Shown here: piece after piece, positions 37,604 to 45,943 of the stretch
How positions within the stretch are numbered: position 1 is the stretch's first letter
Layout of the letters: each line of letters starts with the position of its first letter
Notes under the pieces: generated by a model
What the model was told of the DNA's origin: nothing
Databases searched by the model: none
Seen by the model: the letters and a program-made list of their open reading frames with translations, nothing else
Assembly (NCBI GenBank): GCA_029062895.1
Contig: JAIDPF010000041.1
Location: 1 to 56,470 of the forward strand
Direction of reading: 5' to 3'
DNA length: 56,470 nucleotides
From: Lachnospiraceae bacterium
Lineage (GTDB): Bacteria; Bacillota; Clostridia; Lachnospirales; Lachnospiraceae
Translations under genes and position numbers: made by a program

Positions 37604-38896
37604 TTACTGCGCGCTCTGCAGCGTCCCGATAAACAGCGGCATACCGGTATCTACTTCTACAATAGCATACACAAACGGACGATCCAGATAGACTTCCTTG
37701 ATCTCAACCGGTTCCGGCATTGTACTGCCAGCCTCCATGATAACTGCCGTAACCGCAGCTGCACGGGTTCTTTCCTGCCCTACCTCGATAAACGTTTTAT
37801 GCAGTACTATATCAATATACAGATTTCCATTTAAAAACTCAGCAATTCCGTTAAAATTAGCATTCTTCTCATCAAATGCCTGAACCATTCCCATAGCACT
37901 TAAGACATCATTCATTTTCAGCTCATATTCATAAGTAAATTCCGGCAGCTTTGTCCATACGTCATAAGCAGTCGTCCGGCTGTTCCAGAACTCCATATAT
38001 TTCTCACCGGTAAGACTTTGCACATATTCATCCACCGTCATATTCTCATCAGGAAGGATGGCAAGAAACGCATATTCATATCCCTCATAGTATTTCATAA
38101 ACCCGACGGCGTCCTCCGCCTCAAAGTAGATATCTTCCGTGCTGTTTAACATCTTCACGTCTTCCGCATCACCGTCCGCATTGGTAAACGTCTCCTCCCT
38201 CACCTGATAATCCTCATATGGGTCCGCCCATGGCGCATCTAAAGCCGTAGCATTCATCAGAATCAACTGCGCATTCGGATCAATCTCATCTAACAGTTGA
38301 TCGATCATCCCATCTGTCTTGTCATCGCACCACTGATTGACCGCATCAACCGTCGTCTGGTCAAACGGCGCTATCAGGACCTCCGCATCAAAAATACGAT
38401 CTGTCCGCACCAGATATTCATCTTTTATCTGATTCGCAGCCGTATCCCTGATCCAGATGGAATTGGCCAGATGCAGCTCCACGTCCTGACTTCCCTCATA
38501 TCTGTCAAGAAGAGTACGGCAGAAATGTTCAACCTGTTCCTGACTGGCGCCCTCACAAAATAAATCTGTAATCTGATCCTGCGTTTCCCCATTGGCTCCG
38601 GCTGCCGCCATATCCAGCGCCATCATCACTGACACCGGAGAGATCATACTGTTCGTCCCTTCTGTCACCGATCCGGCAAACAATCTCATGGAATAATCCA
38701 GATATCCCTCCTGCATCAGTTCTGCGTCATAATCTTCCAGACTTTTATTAATCTCTTCCCACAGCAGCTCCTCTACCGCCGGATCAATGTTTTGTTCCGG
38801 AATTTCCACAGTTACCGAATCAGAAACCTTCTCTCCGCATCCCACAACTCCAATCATTAATGCCGCGATGATTGCCGATAAAATACACTTTTTCAT
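37604..38896 (-). CDS. Lipoprotein serpin 1 (predicted P1 Gly)
   Basis: A 430-residue serpin, last of four in the operon. The lipobox is VVGC after a short signal peptide, so it should be tethered outside the membrane. Serpin landmarks include NSMISPVSVMMALDMAAAGA, HLANSIWI, TFIEVGQ and the C-terminal RPFVYAIVEVDTGMPLFIGT. The hinge is RTRAAAVTAV; the loop beyond it is IMEAG-STMPEPV, which places Gly at P1 and Ser at P1' by count from P14. The small residues at P12-P10 are those of inhibitory serpins, although P15 is Arg instead of Gly. The start at MKKCIL has AAAGGAG seven bases upstream. Confidence 0.9.
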   Translation of the reverse strand: MKKCILSAIIAALMIGVVGCGEKVSDSVTVEIPEQNIDPAVEELLWEEINKSLEDYDAELMQEGYLDYSMRLFAGSVTEGTNSMISPVSVMMALDMAAAGANGETQDQITDLFCEGASQEQVEHFCRTLLDRYEGSQDVELHLANSIWIRDTAANQIKDEYLVRTDRIFDAEVLIAPFDQTTVDAVNQWCDDKTDGMIDQLLDEIDPNAQLILMNATALDAPWADPYEDYQVREETFTNADGDAEDVKMLNSTEDIYFEAEDAVGFMKYYEGYEYAFLAILPDENMTVDEYVQSLTGEKYMEFWNSRTTAYDVWTKLPEFTYEYELKMNDVLSAMGMVQAFDEKNANFNGIAEFLNGNLYIDIVLHKTFIEVGQERTRAAAVTAVIMEAGSTMPEPVEIKEVYLDRPFVYAIVEVDTGMPLFIGTLQSAQ

Positions 38897-38928
38897 AATA
38901 ATTCTCCTTTCTTTAATCACAGCTTAAT

Positions 38929-40209
38929 TTACTGCGCACTCTGCAATGTCCCGATAAACAGCGGCATACCGGTATCTACTTCTACAATGGCATACACAAA
39001 TGGCCGATCCAGATAGACCTGTTTCCTCTCCAGAGGTATTTCTGCACTCTTCCCTTGCAATAGCACCGCAGTAACAGCCGCTGCCTGAGTTCTATACTGC
39101 CCAACCTCAATAAACGTTTTATGTAATACTGTGTTAATATACAGATCCGGTTCACCAGTAATCCCCGTAAAATCAGCACTATACGCAAACGCCTGAACCA
39201 TTCCCATATCACTTAAGACATCATTCATTTTCAGTTCATACTCATAAGTAAATTCCGGCATTTTTGTATCCACTTCATATTCTGCTGTCCGGCTATTCCA
39301 GAATTCCAGATATTTTTCACCGGTAAGACTCTGCACATACTGATCTACTGTCATGCTTTCCTCCGGAAGAATGGCAAGGAACGCATATTCATATCCTTCA
39401 TAATATTTCATAAAACCTATAGCATCCTCTGTCTCAAAATAAGCTCTCTCCGTGCCGTTTAACATCTTCACGTCTTCCGTATCGCCGTCCGCATTGGTAA
39501 ATGTCCCTTCCGTCACCTGATGATCCTCATATGGTTCCGCCCAAGGCGCATCTAAAGCCGTTGCATCTAAAAGAATCAGCTCCACATCCGGCTCGATCTC
39601 ATCTAACAGATGATCGATCATCCCATCTGTATTGTCACCGCACCACTGATTGATCGCATCAACCGTTGTCTGGTCAAACGGTGCTACCACTGCATCCGCA
39701 TCAAAAATATGATCCGTCCGCACCAGATAATCCTCGTTAATATGATCCACATACGTATCCCTGATCCAGATGGAATTGGCAAGATGCAGCTCCACGTCCT
39801 GACTTGACTCATACCTGTCAAGAAGATCACGGCAGAAATGTTCCACCTGTTCCTGACTTGCCCCCTCACAAAATAAATCCGTAATCTGCGACTGCGTTTC
39901 CCCATTGGCTCCGGCTGCCGCCATATCCAGCGCCATCATCACTGACACCGGAGAGATCATGCTGTTAGTCCCTTCTGTCACCGATCCTGCAAATAATCTC
40001 ATGGAATAATCCAGATATCCCTCCCGCATCTCCTCAATGTCATAATCTTCAAGATTTGGGTCAATCTCATACCGCAGCTGCTCCTCCACTGCCGGATCAA
40101 TTTCCTGTGCTAAAACTTCCGTATTCCCGGAAACGGAAGCACCCTCTCCGCATCCCGCAACGCCAATCATTAATACCGCAATTATTACAGATAAAATACA
40201 CTTTTTCAT
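38929..40209 (-). CDS. Lipoprotein serpin 2 (predicted P1 Lys)
   Basis: A 426-residue serpin with lipobox VAGC. The framework is nearly that of serpin 1 (same SISPVSVMMALDMAAAGANG-like segment, same AFLAILP and TFIEVGQ). The hinge is RTQAAAVTAV and the bait LLQGK-SAEIP, giving P1 Lys and P1' Ser, as expected for an inhibitor of trypsin-like proteases. The reading frame continues upstream to 40443 only because it runs through the MITE. The start at 40209 has GGAGG six bases before it and aligns with serpins 1 and 3. It lies 32 bases upstream of serpin 1. Confidence 0.9.
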   Translation of the reverse strand: MKKCILSVIIAVLMIGVAGCGEGASVSGNTEVLAQEIDPAVEEQLRYEIDPNLEDYDIEEMREGYLDYSMRLFAGSVTEGTNSMISPVSVMMALDMAAAGANGETQSQITDLFCEGASQEQVEHFCRDLLDRYESSQDVELHLANSIWIRDTYVDHINEDYLVRTDHIFDADAVVAPFDQTTVDAINQWCGDNTDGMIDHLLDEIEPDVELILLDATALDAPWAEPYEDHQVTEGTFTNADGDTEDVKMLNGTERAYFETEDAIGFMKYYEGYEYAFLAILPEESMTVDQYVQSLTGEKYLEFWNSRTAEYEVDTKMPEFTYEYELKMNDVLSDMGMVQAFAYSADFTGITGEPDLYINTVLHKTFIEVGQYRTQAAAVTAVLLQGKSAEIPLERKQVYLDRPFVYAIVEVDTGMPLFIGTLQSAQ

Positions 40210-40242
40210 AATCATCCTCCCTTCTTTATATATCGACTTTAA

Positions 40243-40540
40243 GATTTGGGTGTCAAAAGGTACCTTTAAAGAAATTATACGGCAAGCTGCACAAATAATA
40301 ATCTGTGCATGTGCCATTGGAAAGAAATTAGAAATTCTTAACATTCCTATCCAATACCCAGCAATTTCGGAACACGATGTTCCGAAAAGGGGCAACTGAG
40401 CCATGGATGGCGAATTTGCCCCGTTTGCGTCCGTCTTCCACAACTTAAATTAGGAATGTTTTACAGCGGCATAGGCACAGATTATTATTTGTGCAGCTTG
40501 CCACCTCAAAATTTATAAGGTACCTTTTGACACCCAAATC
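40243..40540. mobile_element. MITE-like palindromic element, copy 2 (298 bp)
   Basis: The ends, GATTTGGGTGTCAAAAGGTA and the complement, pair perfectly for over 20 bases. The internal sequence is close to copy 1 at 1420-1656 except for about 59 extra bases at the hairpin apex (40375-40433). That insert contains its own stems. No flanking target duplication is clear here. It lies between serpin 3 and serpin 2 and may separate or modulate their expression. Confidence 0.8.
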
Positions 40541-40558
40541 CTATAATTTCAACTTAGT

Positions 40559-41845
40559 TCACTGCACACTCTGCAATGTCCCGATAAACAACGGCATACC
40601 GGTATCTACTTCTACAATGGCATACACAAACGGACGATCCAGATAGACTTCCTTGATCTCAGAAAGTTCCACCATTGCACAGCCATCTGTCGCCTCAACT
40701 GCCGTAACCGCAGCCGCACGCGTTCTGTATTGTCCTACCTCAATAAATGTCTTATGCAGCACCAGTTCAATGTATAGATCGGTATAGTCGGTAATTCCGC
40801 TAAAATCCGCCGTTGCGGAATCAAATGCCTGCTTCATTCCCATATCCGCCAAAACGTCATTCATCGTCAGCTCATACTCATAGGTGAATTCTGGCAGCTT
40901 TGTCCATACATCATAATCAGTCGTCCGGCTGTTCCAGAACTCCGTATATTTCTCACCGGTAAGACTCTGCACATACTGATCTACTGTCATGCTTTCCTCC
41001 GGAAGAATGGCAAGGAATGCATATTCTCCGCCTTCATAGTATTTCATAAATCCGACAGCGTCCTCTGTCTCAAAATAACTATATTCCGTACTGTTTAACA
41101 TCTTCACATCTTCCGTATCGCCATCCGCATTGGTAAATGTCTCTTCCCTCACCTGATGATCCTCATATGGGTCTGCCCAGGGCGCATTCAAAGCCGTGGC
41201 ATTCAAAAGAATCAACTTTGTATCAGGCGCAATTTCATCCAGCAGATGATCGATCATTCCATCCGTTTTTTCATCACACCAGCCGTTGACCGCATCCACA
41301 GTCGACTGGTCAAATGGCGCAAGCACCGCCTCCGCATCAAAAATATGATCCGTCCGCACCAGATAATCCTCATTGATCCCATCCGCAATCGTATCTTTGA
41401 TCCAGATGGAATTGGCAAGATGCAGCTCCACATCCTGACTTGACTCATATCTGTCAAGAAGATCACGGCAAAAATTTTCCATCTGTGACTGCTCCGCTCC
41501 CGCGCAGAACAACTCCGTGATCTGTGACTGTGTTTCTCCATGGGCTCCGGCTGCCACCATATCCAACGCCATCATCACCGACACCGGAGAGATCATGCTG
41601 TTAGTCCCTTCTGTCACCGATCCTGCAAACAATCTCATGGAATAATCCAGATAGCCCTCCTGCATCTCATCAACGTCATAATCTTCCAGACTTTTGTTGA
41701 TCTCATCCCGCAACTGCTCTTCCACCGCCGGATCGATCTCCTGTTGCGGAATTTCCGCATTTCCCAAAGCGGAAGCTTTCTCTCCACATCCCGCAACTCC
41801 GATCATTAATGCTGCAATCATTGCCGATAAAATACACTTTTTCAT
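40559..41845 (-). CDS. Lipoprotein serpin 3 (predicted P1 Gly, P1' Cys)
   Basis: A 428-residue serpin with lipobox VAGC and the same framework as serpins 1 and 2. The hinge is RTRAAAVTAV and the loop EATDG-CAMVEL. By count from P14 the bond would be Gly-Cys, and it is the only member with Cys in the loop, so thiol chemistry or dimerisation is possible. GGAGG lies seven bases before the ATG. It starts 30 bases after serpin 4 ends; the MITE follows its stop by 18 bases. Confidence 0.9.
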   Translation of the reverse strand: MKKCILSAMIAALMIGVAGCGEKASALGNAEIPQQEIDPAVEEQLRDEINKSLEDYDVDEMQEGYLDYSMRLFAGSVTEGTNSMISPVSVMMALDMVAAGAHGETQSQITELFCAGAEQSQMENFCRDLLDRYESSQDVELHLANSIWIKDTIADGINEDYLVRTDHIFDAEAVLAPFDQSTVDAVNGWCDEKTDGMIDHLLDEIAPDTKLILLNATALNAPWADPYEDHQVREETFTNADGDTEDVKMLNSTEYSYFETEDAVGFMKYYEGGEYAFLAILPEESMTVDQYVQSLTGEKYTEFWNSRTTDYDVWTKLPEFTYEYELTMNDVLADMGMKQAFDSATADFSGITDYTDLYIELVLHKTFIEVGQYRTRAAAVTAVEATDGCAMVELSEIKEVYLDRPFVYAIVEVDTGMPLFIGTLQSVQ

Positions 41846-41875
41846 AAATAATCCTCCATTCTCTCTTACGATCTA

Positions 41876-43237
41876 CTACTGTACACTCTGCAGCGTTCCG
41901 ATAAAAATCGGAGTGCCATTCTCCATATCAATGATGGCATAAATGAAGGGTCTGTTTAAATAGACCTCCCTGTATTCCTCTTCTATGGGCATGGAAAGAT
42001 TTGTCATCATTACCCCGGTAACTGCCGCCGCTCTTGTTTCGTACTGCCCCACTTCGATAAATGTTTTATGCACCACCAGATCAATATACAGATTGCCCGT
42101 GACCGGACTAGCAATACCGGAAAAATCAGCCAGACTGCCATCAAACGCATCCTTCACCCCAAGAGCATACAATACGTCGTTCATGGTCAGTTCATATTCA
42201 TATGTGAATTTAGGCATCATGGTATGAACCTTATACACTCCTGTTCTGGTATCATAAAACTCCCGGTAACTCTCTCCTGTCATACCGGCAAGATATTCCT
42301 CAACCGTCATTCCTTCCTTTGGCAGGATCGCCAGAAAACCATACTCGCCGCCCTCGTAATATTTCAAAAAACCTACGGCATCCTCCGTCTCAAAATAATC
42401 TTCCTCCATACCGTGCATCATCTCCACGGACTGCGTCTGTCCCGCCGCAGCGGTAAAATCATCCTTCCAGACCTGTGCGTCCTCATAAGGCTCCGCCCAA
42501 GGCGCCTCTACAGCAGTTGCATTGAGCAGGCACAACACTGTATCCGGCTGAAGCGAATTTAACAGACGATCAATCATGCCGTTCGTATTTTCATCTACCC
42601 AGCCGTTGATCTCATCCACCGCCGCGGCATCAAAGGGAAGCACCCTTGCCGTTGCATCAAAGACCTGATTGGCTCTGTCCAGATATTCCGTATTTATTTC
42701 TTCTGCAAAACCGTCGTTAATCCAGATGGAATTGGCAATATGAAGCTCCACATCTTCATTGGCTTGATAACGCTCCAGCAAATCGTTTAAATAACTCTCG
42801 ATCTGCGCCTGACTTGCGTCTGGGCAGAACATCTGCGTTATCTGATCCTGCGTGTTGCCCTTCGCCCCTGCTGCCGCCATATCCATCGCCATCATCACCG
42901 ACAAGGGAGAGATCATGCTGTTGGTCCCATCTGTCACGGACTCCTTCAACAGTTCGATCGAATAGTCGATATACCCATCTCTTATCTGTTCTTCATCATA
43001 TTCTGCCATTTCCACACTTCCTTTGTCTGCACTGTCTTCAGCATCCTGCTCACTTCCGCTTTCCGTACTGTCTCCGGCAGCCTGCTCACTTCCACTGTCC
43101 ACACTGTCTCCGGCAGCCTGCCCGCTCTCAATCCCTGGCTCATCCATCCGGCTCGTCGCATCCCCCTGAGCGCAACCTGCGCAGAGCGCCATGCCAAGCA
43201 GTGCTGCCAATATTGTTCCAACAATCCTCTTTTTCAC
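41876..43237 (-). CDS. Lipoprotein serpin 4 (predicted P1 Leu), repeat linker
   Basis: A 453-residue serpin, first and most diverged of the four. The start is a GTG with GGGAGG seven bases upstream; an in-frame TTG at 43261 lacks such a site. The lipobox is CAGC. A linker with a 12-residue repeat (core SGSEQAAGDSTE) sets the serpin fold away from the membrane. The hinge is ETRAAAVTGV and the bait MMTNL-SMPIEE, giving P1 Leu and P1' Ser, as expected for chymotrypsin- or elastase-like targets. The framework has the same landmarks (TNSMISPLSVMMAMDMAAAG, HIANSIWI, RPFIYAI). Confidence 0.9.
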   Translation of the reverse strand: MKKRIVGTILAALLGMALCAGCAQGDATSRMDEPGIESGQAAGDSVDSGSEQAAGDSTESGSEQDAEDSADKGSVEMAEYDEEQIRDGYIDYSIELLKESVTDGTNSMISPLSVMMAMDMAAAGAKGNTQDQITQMFCPDASQAQIESYLNDLLERYQANEDVELHIANSIWINDGFAEEINTEYLDRANQVFDATARVLPFDAAAVDEINGWVDENTNGMIDRLLNSLQPDTVLCLLNATAVEAPWAEPYEDAQVWKDDFTAAAGQTQSVEMMHGMEEDYFETEDAVGFLKYYEGGEYGFLAILPKEGMTVEEYLAGMTGESYREFYDTRTGVYKVHTMMPKFTYEYELTMNDVLYALGVKDAFDGSLADFSGIASPVTGNLYIDLVVHKTFIEVGQYETRAAAVTGVMMTNLSMPIEEEYREVYLNRPFIYAIIDMENGTPIFIGTLQSVQ

Positions 43238-43305
43238 TTTGCTTCCTCCCTTTCCTTCCAATTTTGACCTATCCGTAAGTTTTCTCTCAATTTTATTTTT
43301 TGTTT

Positions 43306-44574
43306 TTAGTCGGTATATGGCTCAAAGATATGCCATTCCCCATCAATGGATACCTCAATGCCACTCATGCCATATTGATAGCCATATCCTGTGCCAAAAT
43401 TGGACTGATCGTCTTCCGCAGGCACCGTATCCACTGTGCTTGTGATCTCTCCGTCCATCATCCCGCAACGAAGCTCCGTACTGATCTTTCCCGTATCCTT
43501 ATACAGGACTCCATCTACCACGACCATGGCAGGATAATCCCCCTGTGAGGCTGCCGATGTCTCCTCGTTTTGGATAGGAAGCTCGCAAAACAGTCCCGGT
43601 GTGCTACCAAGGAATACATCCAGATGCGGCTGCTTTTCTCCCCACAAGCATACGCCTGAAGATTCCTCCGTATATTCCACTCTGTAAGATTCCCATATCC
43701 CGTCATACCGAAATTCATTCCAGCCATGGATCTCATCCGTACAAAGATAGATCCAAAATAGATGTTCCGACTGTGTCTTTTCATAAATATCTTCTATGAT
43801 ATCCTGTATGCTGCCTTGGACCTCTTCTACCCGGTCCTCCGGAATGCAGATCATAATATTCATTCCCTGCTGATAAAATGTTTCCGCGGATACTTCGGTC
43901 GTTGTCATCATTCCATGGAGATTTACAAAAATTTCCTCCTGACCGATCCCGTCAGACGCTACCGCCTCATATATATATCTGTCGATATCTTCCCGATAAA
44001 GTTCGTTATAATATTTATCCCACCATAGCTCCAATTGATCCGCACCCCGCACATCAACCGCAAACCGAAGCCCAGGATCCGCTACCGGATAGGCGGTCAG
44101 ATCCATCAATAACGAAAATTCTTCATAATAAATATATTGCTCGCAACAGAACTCCTCTCCGTATTTATCTGCAAGAAGTCTCTCTACCGCATCCGTCAGT
44201 TCCGTATCCGTCAACGTCTGATATGCTTCCGAGGCAGATACCTCTATCCCGCCTACCGTAAACGATTCCTGAAAATATTCCTGATATTCCTGATTAGACG
44301 CCTGAATAGTCCTCTGACGTGGTTCCTGAGTTTCAACATTGTTAAATACTTCAAACCCTAAGATTTTAACAATCGTTCCTTCGAGATAAACCAGCTCAGA
44401 ATCTACTAAGTCCATGCTATGAACCTTATGCACACTGTAGAGGGCAGCTTTATACACAACAGTTCCACCATCCTTTAAGTGCAGGGGAATGGGAAAGAGC
44501 AAAATGATGGTCAACAGGGCACATAGCCCAAAGATAACTTTCTTAGAGATAACTATCTTTTTTTGACCGCACAT
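43306..44574 (-). CDS. Unknown membrane-anchored protein heading the serpin operon
   Basis: A 422-residue protein with one N-terminal helix (about 11-31) and a large extracytoplasmic part. Three regions are seen: VYKAALYSVHKVHSMDLVD with VYLEGTIVKILGFEVFNN near the N-terminus, an acidic central domain (about 95-300), and a C-terminal segment from VVVDGVLYKDTGK to NFGTGYGYQYGM. The first and last segments resemble short exported Lachnospiraceae proteins, so this may be a fusion of two such modules around a new centre. It begins about 60 bases after the predicted promoter and ends 68 bases before serpin 4. Function unknown. Confidence 0.7.
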   Translation of the reverse strand: MCGQKKIVISKKVIFGLCALLTIILLFPIPLHLKDGGTVVYKAALYSVHKVHSMDLVDSELVYLEGTIVKILGFEVFNNVETQEPRQRTIQASNQEYQEYFQESFTVGGIEVSASEAYQTLTDTELTDAVERLLADKYGEEFCCEQYIYYEEFSLLMDLTAYPVADPGLRFAVDVRGADQLELWWDKYYNELYREDIDRYIYEAVASDGIGQEEIFVNLHGMMTTTEVSAETFYQQGMNIMICIPEDRVEEVQGSIQDIIEDIYEKTQSEHLFWIYLCTDEIHGWNEFRYDGIWESYRVEYTEESSGVCLWGEKQPHLDVFLGSTPGLFCELPIQNEETSAASQGDYPAMVVVDGVLYKDTGKISTELRCGMMDGEITSTVDTVPAEDDQSNFGTGYGYQYGMSGIEVSIDGEWHIFEPYTD

Positions 44575-44602
44575 GACTTAAACCACTTCCTTTCCCGCAA
44601 TC

Positions 44603-44636
44603 TTATATAACTGGGTTATTTAACCCAGTTATATAA
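44603..44636. promoter_or_regulatory. Perfect 16-bp inverted repeat, likely operator of the serpin operon
   Basis: TTATATAACTGGGTTA, two bases, then its exact complement. It lies 28 bases upstream of the first gene and covers the transcription start implied by the TATAAT at 44641-44646. No T-tract is present, so it looks like a repressor site rather than a terminator. Confidence 0.6.
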
Positions 44637-44640
44637 CCTG

Positions 44641-44646
44641 ATTATA
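44641..44646 (-). promoter_or_regulatory. Candidate -10 box of the serpin operon
   Basis: TATAAT on the minus strand. No good -35 is visible at 16-18 bases, so an activator may be needed. Confidence 0.45.
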
Positions 44647-44707
44647 AAAGATACGTTTTAAGAAATGATTTTTATGGGAATTTTTGAAAATTTTGATAAT
44701 TTTATTT

Positions 44708-45655
44708 TTAGAGATTCAATCCTTTCGTTTCTTCACAGCTCAACAGCAGATTCATACACTGAATCGCCGCTCCGGAAGCGCCTTTTCCAAGATTATCAAA
44801 CTGCGATGACAATACGATACGTTCTTCATTGCCCGTCACATAGATCTTAAGTCCATCCCAGCCGGACAGCGCATTGCCTGCCAGAAAACCGCCGGCGGCA
44901 ATCTCGTCCTCCGGTCCGCTCACCTGAATAAACGCCTCTCCCTGATAATAATCCGCATAATAAGAAAGCAGCTTCTCCGGTGTCTGCGCTCCATTTAGCA
45001 TATCTGCATAGAGCGGCACAGAAACCACCATCCCACTGTAATAATCATCTATGATCGGAGAAAACAGCGGCGTCCTTGTAAGCCCTGTGATCTTCTGCAT
45101 CTCCTTCAGATGTTTATGCTGCTGTGTCAGCGCATACTCCCTGCCGGACTCCAATTCTTTCGGTCTGTCTTTCCCTTCATACACCGCAATCGTCTTTTTT
45201 CCCGCCCCGCTGTATCCCGAAAGCGCAAAGCTGCTCACCGGATAATCCTTCGGCAAAATGCCGCCCGTCACCAGCGGATATACGAGCGAAATAAATCCCG
45301 ACGCGTAACATCCCGGCACAGCGATCCGATTGCCTGTCCGGATCGCTTCCCTGTGTTCTTTGGAAAGCTCCGGAAATCCATATGCCCAGCCGGGCTCTGT
45401 CCGATGTGCCGTAGAAGTATCAATAATCTTCACATGTTCATTTTCCAAAAGACTTACGGATTCCTTTGCCGCCGCGTCCGGAAGGCATAGGAATGTAATA
45501 TCCGACTGATTGATCAGCCGCTTCCTCTCATTAACGTCCTTACGCAGTTCCGAAGCAATGGGAAGCAATTCAATATCCTCCCGTCCCGCAAATCTCTCAT
45601 AAATGCGAAGTCCTGTCGTCCCTTCACTTCCGTCTATAAATACCTTTGTCTTCAT
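44708..45655 (-). CDS. argC: N-acetyl-gamma-glutamyl-phosphate reductase (short type)
   Basis: A 315-residue enzyme of arginine synthesis that reduces N-acetylglutamyl phosphate to the semialdehyde. FIDGSEGTTGLRI is the NADP-binding turn and the catalytic cysteine is C116 in IAVPGCYASGF. The length fits the shorter ArgC class. No other arg gene is adjacent. Confidence 0.93.
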   Translation of the reverse strand: MKTKVFIDGSEGTTGLRIYERFAGREDIELLPIASELRKDVNERKRLINQSDITFLCLPDAAAKESVSLLENEHVKIIDTSTAHRTEPGWAYGFPELSKEHREAIRTGNRIAVPGCYASGFISLVYPLVTGGILPKDYPVSSFALSGYSGAGKKTIAVYEGKDRPKELESGREYALTQQHKHLKEMQKITGLTRTPLFSPIIDDYYSGMVVSVPLYADMLNGAQTPEKLLSYYADYYQGEAFIQVSGPEDEIAAGGFLAGNALSGWDGLKIYVTGNEERIVLSSQFDNLGKGASGAAIQCMNLLLSCEETKGLNL

Positions 45656-45798
45656 AACATGATACCTCTTTCTTTTTTATACAGAATCTATTGTACTATT
45701 AAAATCAGATTCTGCCTACCTTAATTTTTACTTAGATTGACCATTACCCATTTTCTTATTGTAATTTCTTGAATATTACTTAATCTTATTGAATCTTA

Positions 45799-45827
45799 TT
45801 GAAATAACTTATTTCTCCGATTATAAT
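45799..45827 (+). promoter_or_regulatory. Predicted promoter of the glycosyltransferase gene
   Basis: TTGAAA, a 17-base spacer, then TATAAT, about 117 bases before the ATG. A short direct repeat (TCTTATTGAA) overlaps the -35. Confidence 0.65.
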
Positions 45828-45943
45828 ATTGTTTATTAGAAACAGTCAAAATACCGCACTAAAATTTCAACCGAAAGCAGATAGCTGAATGGATATAAAC
45901 AACCCCAAAAATAGGAAAGGAGCGGTTATCCGCAAAAAACATT

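Noticed and set aside
40210-40443. N-terminal extension of serpin 2
   Set aside because: It translates the MITE; the lipoprotein signal with a good ribosome-binding site begins at 40209 as in its paralogues.
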